A DNA stretch of 64,000 nucleotides from Corynebacterium faecale (GTDB lineage: Bacteria > Actinomycetota > Actinomycetes > Mycobacteriales > Mycobacteriaceae), in the NCBI RefSeq assembly GCF_030408735.1, contig NZ_CP047204.1, forward strand, positions 2,542,001 through 2,606,000, read 5' to 3'. The notes beneath the pieces were generated by a model, which was not told the origin of the DNA, did not search any database, and saw only the letters and a list, made by a program, of their open reading frames with translations. This document shows, piece by piece, positions 17,620 through 28,184 of this stretch. Each line of letters opens with the position of its first letter. The stretch's first letter is position 1. The position numbers and the translations under genes were made by a program.

Positions 17620-19607
17620 GGCTGTACTTCCTTTCCGCTGTTGTTCCGGTGGACAGCTCTGATCACGGATTCAGCCACAATGGTGAAGATCATGTCGACG
17701 TCCCTGTCCCTGGACAGTCTGGTCTTGACGGCGTCCTGCCGGAGGATCTCACGATAGCGATCAGCTATCTGCCTGTTGATGAGGAACTCCGGTGAATCAT
17801 ATTTCACGAAGTCCTCGCCAAACTTTTCAAAACGCCTAACGGTTTCATCCTTCCCGTCCTTGCGTCTACTCTCCACATACCGGGTGGCGGAGTCCACCGC
17901 CAGCGTGGTGAGCGCCTTGTGCACCTCATCATCCTCAGTAGTCAACGCGATGCCGAAATAGATGCGGAGCAGATCCCAGAGAAAATAGTTCCTTCCAGTT
18001 TGGATCTGTACTCCTGCATTGATCTCCGCAATGATCTGGCGCCCCGCAGTTCCATCCAGCCATGTGATGACCTCACCGAGGGTTCTGTCCATGTTCAGGT
18101 GTTGCATGAGGTGGTCCAGGACCAGCACCGGTCGCCCGGCCGCAACTCCGGTTGCGCGCCGGTTCCGGGCGTCGCGCTCGGCGTCGATAAGCAGATCTCT
18201 CAGGAGGGGATGCTCCGCGCCGGTGAAAGGTACCCGGCGCCAGTTGGCCATCGCCGGGAAATCTGCGAAACTACTCCGGAAATCCGGATCTTTGACGCCA
18301 CTGCTGGCGACGAGTTCGGTCTTCAGGAGGAAGTCCAGATAGGACACCAGTTCCTGCGCCGGTGAATCATGGAGTTTCTCAATATTGTTGATGGCCTGTT
18401 CGGACATGTTGCCGATCCAGCGTGGACTGTCTGCGCGGTGTCGGAGGCTGGTCCATTCCTGTGATTCCACCACCCGGCGCGGCGAGTGGATCACTTCGGA
18501 AGCACGGGTGAGGATGTCGATCTTTTGCGGTTCAGGTTGTGCCGGCACCACCTCGGGTGTCTTCTTCGCCGTGGGTGCGCCAAAGAGGTGCTGATCTGCG
18601 GTCATCCGCGTCAACTTTCCTACGGTGGTGTCTCCACCCCGGATGAAACGTGCCAACCCATCTCCGAAACGTGCCAATTTGCGCTGGTCAGCGTCGAGGT
18701 TGGCGTTGGCGTTAATTAAACCTGCGACGAGGACCTCGGGGTCAAAGCCTGCTGTGTAGAGTCCCGCTGTCATCTGCGCCCAGGTTCCCTGCGGGCCCGC
18801 ATCTGCTTCCACGGGTTGTTCCGGATCGATGATGATAATGTCCGGGCGGTCCACCAGAAGCTCCCGGTCACTGCCGGGAACAACGAACAGTGAGCTTGCC
18901 TCCACGGACTTGTCCCGGGCAGGCAGGGTCACCGCACGTTCAAAGGTTGAGTAGTGCAACAGACGGCGTGCCTCATTGGGAGTCAAAGTGGAGGACAACG
19001 CCTGGATCCAGTAGGCAGCCTCATTGGTGTTATTAAGCACCAGAACAGCCGTGCGCTCCCCCGCCTGCAGGACATCCTGCAGCTGGTGGAAATGCTGTCG
19101 ACGGTTGCCGAACATGCTGTCCACCATCATCCAGGACAAGGTCAGATCAGACATCGGGCCGGGGCGTGGTTCACCGAGGTCATCGGCGAGTTCAGCGGTG
19201 TTGACCGCTGCCGCCCGGAAGGGGGTGAGCAGGTCAGCAGAACGATAGAGGGAGATCGGATAGGAGGACTGCAACGCACTGTCCAGGTCAGCATCGATCA
19301 CCGCATGGGTGAAGACATTCCCCGGACGTCCGGTCGCATCCTTACCGGCAGGGACCGATTGCATCAGCAAAGACCGCTGCTCCGTCAACGGGCGATATTC
19401 AAAACGCCTCGGCAGTGCTTCAATCTCCTCAGAACTGATGAAGTCATCGAATGGCCTCACCGTCTCAATGTGCGTGGGAGAGACCTCAGCGATCAGCTGA
19501 AGATCCTCCCTGGTCGCATGCGCTGACCACGACCCCACCTTCCACCCTCCCCTGCCCGCGGTTCCCTTGAAGGATGCGTAGGTGACATGGGTCCACCTCA
19601 TAGTCAC
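17616..19607 (-). CDS. GAP1-like GTPase-associated protein
   Basis: A 663-residue protein. Its N-terminus (WTHVTYASFKGTAGRGGW near residues 5-22, then GRPGNVFTHAVID) matches the N-terminal domain type 2 of GTPase-associated protein 1 (GAP1-N2). The middle and C-terminal parts are helical, as expected for the GAP1-M and GAP1-C regions. The partner GTPase is encoded two genes downstream. It starts at GTG (GTGA overlap with the previous stop); an ATG six bases later is possible. Catalytic function is not evident. Copy 6 of the 11-mer lies in this gene. Confidence 0.68.
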   Translation of the reverse strand: MTMRWTHVTYASFKGTAGRGGWKVGSWSAHATREDLQLIAEVSPTHIETVRPFDDFISSEEIEALPRRFEYRPLTEQRSLLMQSVPAGKDATGRPGNVFTHAVIDADLDSALQSSYPISLYRSADLLTPFRAAAVNTAELADDLGEPRPGPMSDLTLSWMMVDSMFGNRRQHFHQLQDVLQAGERTAVLVLNNTNEAAYWIQALSSTLTPNEARRLLHYSTFERAVTLPARDKSVEASSLFVVPGSDRELLVDRPDIIIIDPEQPVEADAGPQGTWAQMTAGLYTAGFDPEVLVAGLINANANLDADQRKLARFGDGLARFIRGGDTTVGKLTRMTADQHLFGAPTAKKTPEVVPAQPEPQKIDILTRASEVIHSPRRVVESQEWTSLRHRADSPRWIGNMSEQAINNIEKLHDSPAQELVSYLDFLLKTELVASSGVKDPDFRSSFADFPAMANWRRVPFTGAEHPLLRDLLIDAERDARNRRATGVAAGRPVLVLDHLMQHLNMDRTLGEVITWLDGTAGRQIIAEINAGVQIQTGRNYFLWDLLRIYFGIALTTEDDEVHKALTTLAVDSATRYVESRRKDGKDETVRRFEKFGEDFVKYDSPEFLINRQIADRYREILRQDAVKTRLSRDRDVDMIFTIVAESVIRAVHRNNSGKEVQP
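18182..18192 (-). repeat. GCTTATCGACG motif copy 6
   Basis: Inside the GAP1-like gene, sense strand, read CTG-CTT-ATC-GAC-GCC. 3' flank CCG. This is the last copy before a 27-kb stretch without any. Confidence 0.75.
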
Positions 19608-21751
19608 TGGTGGTTTCTCCCCCCGGTCCAGGTCCCCAGGTTCAGGGAGGCAGGTGCGGGATCGATCAGCACCTTCAGGTGCGGCCTCTCGGTGTCATCC
19701 TGGTGGATGAACAGACGCAAAAAGCTTGTCGACGGCAACCCGGCGATTCCCGGGTCAATCTCCCAGTACTCCACCGCTTGTTCGTCTTCCCCACGGATCG
19801 CCGAAGAACTGATTCCGGCGAGCAGGTCAGCGGAGCGGGGCGCACCACTGTCGTTGATGATCTTGCGCGTCATGACCTCCTGTCCGTCCTCTGGTTCCAG
19901 AGGCAGACGGGAAGGATGTATCCGGAGAGAGAATTGGTGGAACTGGTTGCTGGGCCGCTCACTGTAAATCACGAGGAAAAGCCGAGCATCTTCCCTGTGG
20001 AGCTGATAGCTGAACTTGTCCAGGCCCTGGTATTGCAGCACCTCCGGCTCACCCCAGATCTGGCGTCCCTCATAGACACGGGAGGCAAAAAGCGCGACAT
20101 CGCCCGCGCCGGGAAGTTTGACGCGCATGCCGCCTTCCTCCTCATAGGCCTCCCGGTGGATCGAGGCGAGGCTGGATCCCGGGGTGTCCGTGGTCGGTCC
20201 CACGGTGTGGCCGGTTCCGGGTTCACCGAAAACCGCGGTCACCTCATGTGCCTCCTCCGGCCACCCGAAGGTCAGCAGCTGGTTGTTCACCCGCTCGTAG
20301 AGTTTGGGTCGACTGATCCCCCCGACACGTACCCGCGAGTAGGTCTCGCCGACCTGCGCCTGATTGCCCACCACGTTGACCGGGGTGAGGAAGATGGAGT
20401 ACCAGTCCTCCGGCCAGGTCACCCGGCAGGAGGTTTTGGTGTCTTCGAGGTCATTGGCCCAATCACGTCGAGCCAGTCCGAAGCTCTCCAACTGGTCGGT
20501 CTCCACCGCGTTGAAACGCAGATCGCTCTCCGGTGCTTCCAGGGTGCGGTAGATCCACACCTCACCGGAGTGCGGTGCTTCCCAGGACACATCGAAGCTG
20601 GTACTGAAACCATCGAAACGTTCCTTGATGTCAATCGAGACCTCCACCACCTCAGCGGGGACATCAATGGTGAACTCCTCGGAAGGAGCCGAACCGATCA
20701 TCTGGCCTTTGATCTCCACGAAGCGACGGGCAACAAACTTGTACTCACGGCCCCGGTGTTGCGGGTGGAAACGAAAACCCTGGAAATTGTTCTTGTCCGC
20801 AGCGATCTCATTCCTGGGCACAGGCACCAGACGTTCCGTGGAGGGTGCCGCATAGACCGCCACACGGTGGGTGTGCTCAGCCGGGACCCACTGCCCCTTC
20901 ACCTCTGAACCGGCCACCGACAATTCGATATTGGACACCGGGTTGATGAAAGACAGCTCCCCCACCAGCTGTGGCTGGGAGGTCACGGCCACAGCTTCAG
21001 TGAGACCTTCATACATCCACACCTGGTACATGCGGTAGGCGGTGGTCAGGGGTTCATCATCCACCCACCGCTCACCCACCGTGCTCACCCGGTACTCACC
21101 GAGATCCGGATCCTGCTCAAACTCCATCTCATCACTGACCACACGGAACACCCGTGCTCCATAACTGGAGGAATAGGGAACTCCCCACTCCAGATCCAAC
21201 CCACCGGTTTGGTTCGGTGTGATGTGCAGATATCCACCCGGTACCGGGGTGACCTCGGCGAAACCATCCAGGCGGGCGAAGTCATACTGCTGCCAGGTAC
21301 GGATATTGTCATCCACCGGCGCACTCTGTGCCTGTTCAAAGCGGTGAGACTCCGAAGAGCGACGTCGACGGGGTGCCGGTGTTATTTCAGGTTCCGGCTC
21401 TTTGGGAGCAGGTGCCTGGATCTCTGCTTCCGCAGGCTCGGTTTCTACAATCACGTCTGCTTCCGGGGCCTCAGGCGTCTGCTCAGCATCCAGGTCCGGT
21501 GTGAACATCGCAGCATCAGTTCCCTCTTCGATGACCCGGAGGTGACCCACCTGGACATAACCCAGCACGCGTCGCAAAGCGGTGGCCCACATCAGCAACT
21601 CCGGGTAGTCACCGCCTGGTTTGAGCTGCTCCGGGTTCTTAGCTGCGGCGAGCAGCGCCTCATCGGTGGGCAGTGCCTCCACCGTGAACCTGGTGCGGGC
21701 GGTGTCACGCCACATCTTGAATGCACTGAGAATCTGGTATTCACTGGCCAT
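19604..21751 (-). CDS. Large protein of unknown function with beta-sandwich (FN3-like) pattern
   Basis: A 715-residue protein without signal peptide or membrane helix. Residues 1-90 form a helical N-terminal domain (MASEYQILSAFKMWRDTART). Residues 90-150 are an acidic, low-complexity linker rich in Glu, Pro and Ala, ending in PAPRRRRSSESHR. The rest is a series of beta-strand-rich segments with alternating aromatic and hydrophobic residues (for example STSFDVSWEAPHSGEVWIYR), reminiscent of fibronectin type III repeats. It is probably a cytosolic scaffold for the operon products. The start shares one base with the preceding stop (TAATG). Not assigned to a named family. Confidence 0.6.
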   Translation of the reverse strand: MASEYQILSAFKMWRDTARTRFTVEALPTDEALLAAAKNPEQLKPGGDYPELLMWATALRRVLGYVQVGHLRVIEEGTDAAMFTPDLDAEQTPEAPEADVIVETEPAEAEIQAPAPKEPEPEITPAPRRRRSSESHRFEQAQSAPVDDNIRTWQQYDFARLDGFAEVTPVPGGYLHITPNQTGGLDLEWGVPYSSSYGARVFRVVSDEMEFEQDPDLGEYRVSTVGERWVDDEPLTTAYRMYQVWMYEGLTEAVAVTSQPQLVGELSFINPVSNIELSVAGSEVKGQWVPAEHTHRVAVYAAPSTERLVPVPRNEIAADKNNFQGFRFHPQHRGREYKFVARRFVEIKGQMIGSAPSEEFTIDVPAEVVEVSIDIKERFDGFSTSFDVSWEAPHSGEVWIYRTLEAPESDLRFNAVETDQLESFGLARRDWANDLEDTKTSCRVTWPEDWYSIFLTPVNVVGNQAQVGETYSRVRVGGISRPKLYERVNNQLLTFGWPEEAHEVTAVFGEPGTGHTVGPTTDTPGSSLASIHREAYEEEGGMRVKLPGAGDVALFASRVYEGRQIWGEPEVLQYQGLDKFSYQLHREDARLFLVIYSERPSNQFHQFSLRIHPSRLPLEPEDGQEVMTRKIINDSGAPRSADLLAGISSSAIRGEDEQAVEYWEIDPGIAGLPSTSFLRLFIHQDDTERPHLKVLIDPAPASLNLGTWTGGRNHQ

Positions 21752-24552
21752 TAGAACTCTCCCGTACCTGGTAGTTCATGACGCTGCCGTGAAGGAAGTC
21801 CCTGATCCAGGAAAGGCGAATCAACCGGTTGCCCGGAATAGAACTCCTCACTGGTTGGCATGCGGTCAAGCAGAGTTGAATCAAATACGTCCCGCTGCGG
21901 GCGGGCGAAGGCAATATCTGGACCCTCTGCGGGGTCGCTGATCTGGAGGAGAACCTCACTGATACCGATGGTGTCCAGTTCATTCTCCTGCGGTTGGTAC
22001 ACACAAAGGTCCGGATCCAGGTTGAGTATTCCTCTGACCCTGCCGTTCTCACTGGCCACTTCACTATTGAAGAATCCGACAGTTCGTAGTTCCTTGAGCG
22101 ACTGCAGATAGGGTGCGTCGACCTTCTCACCACCCCGGTAGATCTGGAGGGAATCGAGAATCCCGGAACGCACGGTGTCGCTCTCCTGGGAGAGTTTCAC
22201 GGTGATATTTTCCCAGATGTCCACGCTGCGGTCATTCTGGCGGAAGCGGTCTCCTGTGAGAAAGGCCGACATCTGTGCGAGATCACCATAGGACCCTTCG
22301 CCCGTACTGCTGAAGAGTGAACGTGAACTGATGTTATTGCCGGTCTCCGCTGCCAGTGCGGCTGCAGCTTCATCGAGGGCACCGAACACACACTTACCCA
22401 GCCAACCCTGTTTGTAGAGATCACGCCTGAACTGGCGGGTCAGTTGTGCCACCGCCTCGGAATCAGGGATGGCTTCGGCAAACATGACGGAATCGGGCAT
22501 GGAGTTCATTGGAATGGGTGACTCCCTCCGGTCCTGGTCAATATTTCCGAAGGGTCGTTCCAGGAGCACACCGACACTCTTGGAGACAGAAAGAAACTGC
22601 TGGTAGCCCACCTGGAGCCGTTCCTGGGACTGCTGGGTGGCAGTCAGGTTCTTCTGGGCTGCCTCCAGCTCGGTGATGAGATCACGACGGAGATGGGTGA
22701 AACGTAATTCATCCCGGGTCTCACAGACACACTGTGTGATCCACCAGACCAACCAGATAGCCAACCAGACACCGAAGAACTTCCACTTGAAAGCGGTGGT
22801 GGTGGCGCTGAAGGTGGCAGCCCAGAGGCTCATCTCCACTGGCGATTCAGACAGGTAGTGCTCCACCGCCCACCACGCACCGAAGGCAACGGCTGACCAG
22901 AAAGTCACCCATCCCAACCACCGGAAGATCCTGGATCCCAGGCCTGAACCGACAGCGTTCCTGCCCTTGCGGGAAAGCTTGTCAATCTCCTGTTTCCAGT
23001 GCCCTTCCTGGTTCTCCAGATCCCGGCGCATTCCCTGCAGACCTGACCCGACGAAGAATGCGAAGCTCTTGGAATTTCGTTCCTGCCACCGCTTGAACTC
23101 GCCGATGACCTGACCCATGCCCCGCTGACCACGGTCACTTTCCCGGGCCAGACGGCGTTCGAACTCTGCGACTCCTTCGACATCATAGGGAGCTACCTCG
23201 CCGACATTGACAGCCACCTTCACCTCTACGGGAAGACCGTCACCGTAGTTCGTCTCCGGGCCGGGAATCACATCAGAGGTACGGCGGGCAACCACCACAC
23301 GCGAGGACTGCCGGGTACTCACCACCGTCGGGGTCCGGAAGCCGTCCTCCCCGTGGGCGATCCATCGGGGTTCAGCGTCGAGAAGACTCAGGGCGGTGTT
23401 GGCATAGGCCTGCCACAGGTCATGGAGATCAGCCGCATACTTGATCTTAAGATCCTCGTTGTAGACGACGCTGCGCTGTTTCTCCCCACCCCGGGCGGTA
23501 AACTCCCCATGGTTTCCCACCCGTGTTGCGGATCCCGTACTGCCGTAGATACCGGCCTGGAGTGCATCCCCTGTCAGGGTTCTGGACTCCGCGAAGAGTT
23601 CGGTGAAGAAGCGCTTCGGGGTGGTCACCATCTTCTTGGCCCAGGTGCCGGCAAACTGCCGGATCGCAGTCCTGTTGCTGATGGTCTTCGTCTTCTGGAC
23701 ATGCGCCAGTGTCTCTTCACCAATCAGCGGCACCCGGAACTCATCCAGAATCTCCTGAGCTGCCTTCTGCGCGAAAGAGTCAGGGTTCTCTGCATACTGC
23801 GCGGTCTGTTCCCTACCTGGGCGGTCCAGACGCGGCAGCGGATTCTCGGTGGTACTGAGGATGTCCTCCTTGAGGCGGGACTGGACCGCCTGTCCGTCAA
23901 TACGCCGATAGAAGGAACGCACCAGACGGAAACTGGATCCCTTCGCCGGCACAAGCTGCTCAATCGGAGTGGAGGTGCTGCCTTCCCACAGCCCATACAG
24001 GCTCGCGATATTGGCCACGCAGTGCAGGGTGAAACGGTGATCGGTGCCACCGTGACGGTAGGTGACCGTCGCGGTGCCCGGGCTCTGGCTGTCTTCAGGC
24101 GCCAACATCAGGTTGGTATAACCACGCAGGATCGGCAGATCCTCTTCCAGGGGTGCAGCAACAGCACCGATCATCACGTTGGAGCGATGCACCTGGTGGT
24201 GGGAACACACGCTGTCGATGATGTCGGTAAGAGCGGTCAGGTCAGCCGCACGGAGCATCCCACCGTTGCTATCGATAACGTTGATGACACCGAGGTGGAG
24301 CCTGGTGGTACGGGACCTGGAAACCAGCTCATTGAAGGGACGTCGCTGAAGCTCCGGGAACCCATCCCTGCTCATGTGGAGGTGGGTCACCTCGGAAGAG
24401 GAATCCGTGAAACTATCAGCATCAATCCACACCAGGTTGCGGATCAGGCCGGTCGCGGCGAAATCCTCCAAGGTCTGTCGGATACTTTCCGACATCAGGC
24501 CCCGCCCCAGGAACACCGTCAAAATGGTGTCCTGCGGATAAGAAGCAGACAT
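21751..24552 (-). CDS. Large membrane-anchored protein of unknown fold
   Basis: A 933-residue protein translated directly after the tubulin-like gene (TAG then ATG). Residues 7-150 resemble an alpha/beta domain (TILTVFLGRGLMSESI, then LVWIDADSF and LHLGVINVID strands). Two membrane helices lie at about 541-563 and 590-607. A likely coiled coil follows at 615-650 (LITELEAAQKNLTATQQSQ). Both termini are therefore predicted on the same, probably cytoplasmic, side. I do not recognise the family. Its adjacency suggests it is the membrane platform of the tubulin-like protein. Confidence 0.6.
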   Translation of the reverse strand: MSASYPQDTILTVFLGRGLMSESIRQTLEDFAATGLIRNLVWIDADSFTDSSSEVTHLHMSRDGFPELQRRPFNELVSRSRTTRLHLGVINVIDSNGGMLRAADLTALTDIIDSVCSHHQVHRSNVMIGAVAAPLEEDLPILRGYTNLMLAPEDSQSPGTATVTYRHGGTDHRFTLHCVANIASLYGLWEGSTSTPIEQLVPAKGSSFRLVRSFYRRIDGQAVQSRLKEDILSTTENPLPRLDRPGREQTAQYAENPDSFAQKAAQEILDEFRVPLIGEETLAHVQKTKTISNRTAIRQFAGTWAKKMVTTPKRFFTELFAESRTLTGDALQAGIYGSTGSATRVGNHGEFTARGGEKQRSVVYNEDLKIKYAADLHDLWQAYANTALSLLDAEPRWIAHGEDGFRTPTVVSTRQSSRVVVARRTSDVIPGPETNYGDGLPVEVKVAVNVGEVAPYDVEGVAEFERRLARESDRGQRGMGQVIGEFKRWQERNSKSFAFFVGSGLQGMRRDLENQEGHWKQEIDKLSRKGRNAVGSGLGSRIFRWLGWVTFWSAVAFGAWWAVEHYLSESPVEMSLWAATFSATTTAFKWKFFGVWLAIWLVWWITQCVCETRDELRFTHLRRDLITELEAAQKNLTATQQSQERLQVGYQQFLSVSKSVGVLLERPFGNIDQDRRESPIPMNSMPDSVMFAEAIPDSEAVAQLTRQFRRDLYKQGWLGKCVFGALDEAAAALAAETGNNISSRSLFSSTGEGSYGDLAQMSAFLTGDRFRQNDRSVDIWENITVKLSQESDTVRSGILDSLQIYRGGEKVDAPYLQSLKELRTVGFFNSEVASENGRVRGILNLDPDLCVYQPQENELDTIGISEVLLQISDPAEGPDIAFARPQRDVFDSTLLDRMPTSEEFYSGQPVDSPFLDQGLPSRQRHELPGTGEF

Positions 24553-27500
24553 CTAGAACTCACCCTCACCAGGCAGGGAAGGGCCGGAGGAGGTTTCGCG
24601 ACGGACGATGTTCATATCAAAAACCTGCTGCGCAGGGGGGCCTGCAGCCAGGCATTTCTCCAGGATCTCGATGAGTTCCCGGGTGCCATCGAAGACATCT
24701 GCAGACAAGTCTGCGAAGACCGGGATCTGGGAGGCCAGATCACGGTCACGGACATCACCATAGGGGCGATCCACGGTGGTGAACAGGCGTCCCTGACGCA
24801 GCTTGTCGCTTGGCACATAGTGCTGGGCGATCTCATTTTGTCGCTGCAGGAACTGCTTGGCGGCCTCAAAACGGGCCTGTGGGCTCACCCCAGGTTCAGT
24901 ACCTGGGATCTGCAGAACATCCCCCGCCATGCGCTCGCCGGTGAAGAGCCATTCATGCAGGAGCTTCTCACCACGGGTGGTGCGGCCTGGCAGAGATGGG
25001 CTGGCGGCATCATCCCAGAGCTGGCGGAGCTGGATATAGGGCTCCACCGATTCAAATACAGGACGTTCTCCGGCACGTGCCCAGGCCAGGGAAGCGGATT
25101 CCAGCAGGTTCGGAAGCCAGTCCAGGCTCTGACGGAAACGGGACACCGGGGTCAGCATCGGAGTGGAGAAGTTGATCCAGGTATCGGACTTCTCCTCGTA
25201 GATCTGCACCGGGGTGTGATCAGAGGTGTCCAGGGTGCCAGGGAAGAAGATCCTACCGATGAGGCGCCCCACGTACCAGCCCCTGACCATGGCGTTACGC
25301 TCCAGGTCGGTCATCGGCAGCGCAGCAGACAGCGGACGGGTGCGGCGTCCGTGCCAGAACTCAGTACGGTCACCGGTGATCTGACGCCACTGCTTCTCGA
25401 TGGGAGGCAGGAGGGAATCGAACACGATCGGAGCATAGTTCGGGTAGGAACCGAAGATGTCGATGGACCGTTCTTCGCCCTGGGAGACCAAGGCCTTGCC
25501 CAGTGGTTTGGAAACATCTGCCGGCCGGTGATTCGGGAAGTCGCGGACAGCCTGTTCCAGGCTTCCCCCGAGATCATCACCAGCAAAGGGGATTCGGGAG
25601 AAGTTGAAGTTATAACGAACCTCGTCGCCATAGAGGGCACGCACCAGCTGTGGGTTGATCTGCGCCAGCGGAAGCGCATAGGTCATGGCCTCACTGAACT
25701 TACTCAGCACCTGCTGACGACGCGCGCGCCGCTCATGGTCCGCCAGTCCCGGCGCGGTGATGAACTCACGAAGAGAGCTGGAGATGAACTGCTGGAATCC
25801 GAAACCTGGGCGGCGGATGTACTGGCGGGAGCGTTCCAAAACCTCACCGGTGGTGATCTTGAGGTCGAAGCGGGCGGGCTTCGGGTCGCGGAGACCCCCG
25901 GATGCCAGATCATTGGTCAGATCGCGTGCCACCCACACATCCAGGAGTCGGATGAGGTCGCGGGGGGCCTTCTCTGATCCGGACTTGGATTCCCAGACAC
26001 CGCTGACCACGCGGGTCGATGCCTCCTGCAGGGCACTGGCGTAATCACTCTGCTCGTTGGTGTCTTCAGTGGAGGAACGCACATGTGCCTGGAACTGCAC
26101 GGGGAAGGTGTCCACGTCAGTCAGGAAGACCTCATTGGCTGCCTGACTGAAACGCTGTGGGACGGTGCTCTGTGATTCATCAGGCCACAGTGCCGGGACA
26201 TTGGTCTTGAGCTGGGAGATTCCCAGGTTGATGTCATTGGTGAGCTGGTAGTCCTTCTCCAGGGAATGGTGCTCACGCTGGATGGTGTGCTGCAGTGGGG
26301 TGAGGAAGTTCTTGCTGAAATCATCCAGGACGCTGGCCATGTGTTCTGCGATGAACTGGACGGCACGGGCATGGAGTTGAGCTGTTGTCTCAGAGACGAT
26401 CGTCTGGATATAGGCATCAGAGTTGTCTATCCTGCCCTTGCTGTTCTCCATCTCCAGGCGACGGTTCTCCACGAGTGACACAGCTTCCGGAGCACGGTCA
26501 CTGCCCTGCTGTGCAAGGTTGGTGATGATCTTCTGCTGGATCTCGCTCTGAATGGATTCGAGGACGCTCATGCCATAGGGGACACCGAATTTCGCGATCT
26601 CATCCCGGAGCAGGTCGATGATCCGCTGCTGGAGGACATCGGCGCCCGCCCAGGAAGCAACACCCTGATAGAGCTCATGACGGTTATCATGTTCTATCTG
26701 CTGGCTACTGCTCTGCAGCGCCTGCTGGACGGTGCTGACCCACTCATTGCCGCGTCTGCCGTCAGCAGCTGGGATCTGTTCCTTGACCAGGTTCTTCATG
26801 CGCTGGGTCCAGTGTTCAATCACCTGGTTGAAACCCTGGAAGATCCAGTCCCCCACCTGATGATTGATCGGGAGGACATCCCCCAGCTTGCCTGCGATGG
26901 TGGGCAGGTTGTTCTCCAGGCGTTTTTGGAGCTGTTGGTCAGAGGCTGCATCGTTGGTGGGATCGTAGTGCCCCTTGAGCAGGCGGTCCACCGCGGAGCG
27001 TGCCAGTCGCTGGGCGGAGTACTCCGCATAGCGGTCCCGGCCCATGGAGAGCTGGGAGTAACCATAACTACCCCATGGGATGTTCTTGGCCTCCTGCGCA
27101 CCCCAGGCATACTTGCTCTGGTCGGCGCTGCCACCACCCCGGTTGCCCAGGGTGAACTGCTCGAAGTTGTCCATCGAGACCTCATCAGCCATGAGAGCTG
27201 CCAGACCTCGACCCAGGGCGCGGTAGACCGTATCAGGCTTGCCGTCGCCCAGCAGGGCTCCGTTCTCACCGGAGCGGATGCCCACCGGGAAGATGCGTCC
27301 GACAGGGATGGAATCATCACCCACGGCAACACCGAGTGCGTTGAAGAGACGGGAATCCTCCTCGGAGGCAGCCCCCATCTGCGCTGCGGCAAGTTCAGCG
27401 AACATGGCCAGGGCATTCGGGTTGGTGCCGGCAACCTGGTCCGGGGAGAGCTGGGAGAAGATATCCGGGGTCACCATGAACAGTGAGCTCAGGCCCACGG

Positions 27501-28143
27501 CGTTACCTTCGAGACCGGTGAGGAGACGACAGATATCCAACGCCATCGATGCACCGGCGCCACCGGCCATCGAGGAGACGACGAAGACGATCGGCTGCTC
27601 CTTGGAAGTCTCACTGCTGGAGACAGCGGTGCCGTAGAGAGCGGAACGGATATCAGCCAGCTCACGCTCCGTCTCACCACTGAACAGGACATCCCATGAT
27701 TTACGCAGCTCAGCCTGGATCTCCTGGAGCTTGCTCAGAATGAGCATCCGTCCGATGGAGCGGTACTGACCAGCTCCCTTACTGATCGGTGTGGTCTCAG
27801 AATCCGGGTTGCTCAGGGCCCAGGAAGAGATGCCACCCAGGGCTCCCCGCGAGGCCAGCTGGTTGGAAACTGCAACATCCACCGTGGCATAACGGTCGGA
27901 GGAACCACAGGAGATATAACGGCCACCTGCCTCCGGAACATTCGGCAGGTTGGGCCCGGGGCTCTCCGGAGAGGTCGGGACATCCACGGAGACGAACTGC
28001 CAGGCACCGGGGAGTTTGGCTTCCTTGGGGTTCGGATACCTGTCCGGGAGGTTATCAGCAAGCGTTGTCTTGAGCTGGTCCATCATATAAGCCAAGGTCT
28101 TGGCTCCGGAGCCACCACAACCAACAACTAGAACTTTCTTCAT
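24553..28143 (-). CDS. Tubulin/FtsZ-like GTPase family protein (Tubulin_2-like)
   Basis: A 1196-residue protein. The N-terminus MKKVLVVGCGGSGAKTLAY has the glycine-rich first nucleotide loop of the tubulin superfamily. Residues 186-205 contain VFVVSSMAGGAGASMALD, in which GGAGAS (194-199) corresponds to the tubulin signature GGGTGTG of the phosphate-binding loop. The rest, some 900 residues, is largely helical and much longer than FtsZ. This points to the poorly characterised Tubulin_2 group. It is probably a nucleotide-dependent polymer or switch. An AAGGA Shine-Dalgarno lies seven bases before the ATG. There is no membrane segment. An antisense frame of 874 residues crossing this gene is a shadow. 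Confidence 0.7.
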   Translation of the reverse strand: MKKVLVVGCGGSGAKTLAYMMDQLKTTLADNLPDRYPNPKEAKLPGAWQFVSVDVPTSPESPGPNLPNVPEAGGRYISCGSSDRYATVDVAVSNQLASRGALGGISSWALSNPDSETTPISKGAGQYRSIGRMLILSKLQEIQAELRKSWDVLFSGETERELADIRSALYGTAVSSSETSKEQPIVFVVSSMAGGAGASMALDICRLLTGLEGNAVGLSSLFMVTPDIFSQLSPDQVAGTNPNALAMFAELAAAQMGAASEEDSRLFNALGVAVGDDSIPVGRIFPVGIRSGENGALLGDGKPDTVYRALGRGLAALMADEVSMDNFEQFTLGNRGGGSADQSKYAWGAQEAKNIPWGSYGYSQLSMGRDRYAEYSAQRLARSAVDRLLKGHYDPTNDAASDQQLQKRLENNLPTIAGKLGDVLPINHQVGDWIFQGFNQVIEHWTQRMKNLVKEQIPAADGRRGNEWVSTVQQALQSSSQQIEHDNRHELYQGVASWAGADVLQQRIIDLLRDEIAKFGVPYGMSVLESIQSEIQQKIITNLAQQGSDRAPEAVSLVENRRLEMENSKGRIDNSDAYIQTIVSETTAQLHARAVQFIAEHMASVLDDFSKNFLTPLQHTIQREHHSLEKDYQLTNDINLGISQLKTNVPALWPDESQSTVPQRFSQAANEVFLTDVDTFPVQFQAHVRSSTEDTNEQSDYASALQEASTRVVSGVWESKSGSEKAPRDLIRLLDVWVARDLTNDLASGGLRDPKPARFDLKITTGEVLERSRQYIRRPGFGFQQFISSSLREFITAPGLADHERRARRQQVLSKFSEAMTYALPLAQINPQLVRALYGDEVRYNFNFSRIPFAGDDLGGSLEQAVRDFPNHRPADVSKPLGKALVSQGEERSIDIFGSYPNYAPIVFDSLLPPIEKQWRQITGDRTEFWHGRRTRPLSAALPMTDLERNAMVRGWYVGRLIGRIFFPGTLDTSDHTPVQIYEEKSDTWINFSTPMLTPVSRFRQSLDWLPNLLESASLAWARAGERPVFESVEPYIQLRQLWDDAASPSLPGRTTRGEKLLHEWLFTGERMAGDVLQIPGTEPGVSPQARFEAAKQFLQRQNEIAQHYVPSDKLRQGRLFTTVDRPYGDVRDRDLASQIPVFADLSADVFDGTRELIEILEKCLAAGPPAQQVFDMNIVRRETSSGPSLPGEGEF

Positions 28144-28184
28144 CTATAAATCCTTAAATTGTTAATAAATTGCTTATCTACAGG

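Noticed and set aside
23353..25977. 874-residue open frame antisense to the tubulin-like and 933-residue genes
   Set aside because: High GC makes long antisense frames common; it crosses two well-supported genes and shows no domain motif.
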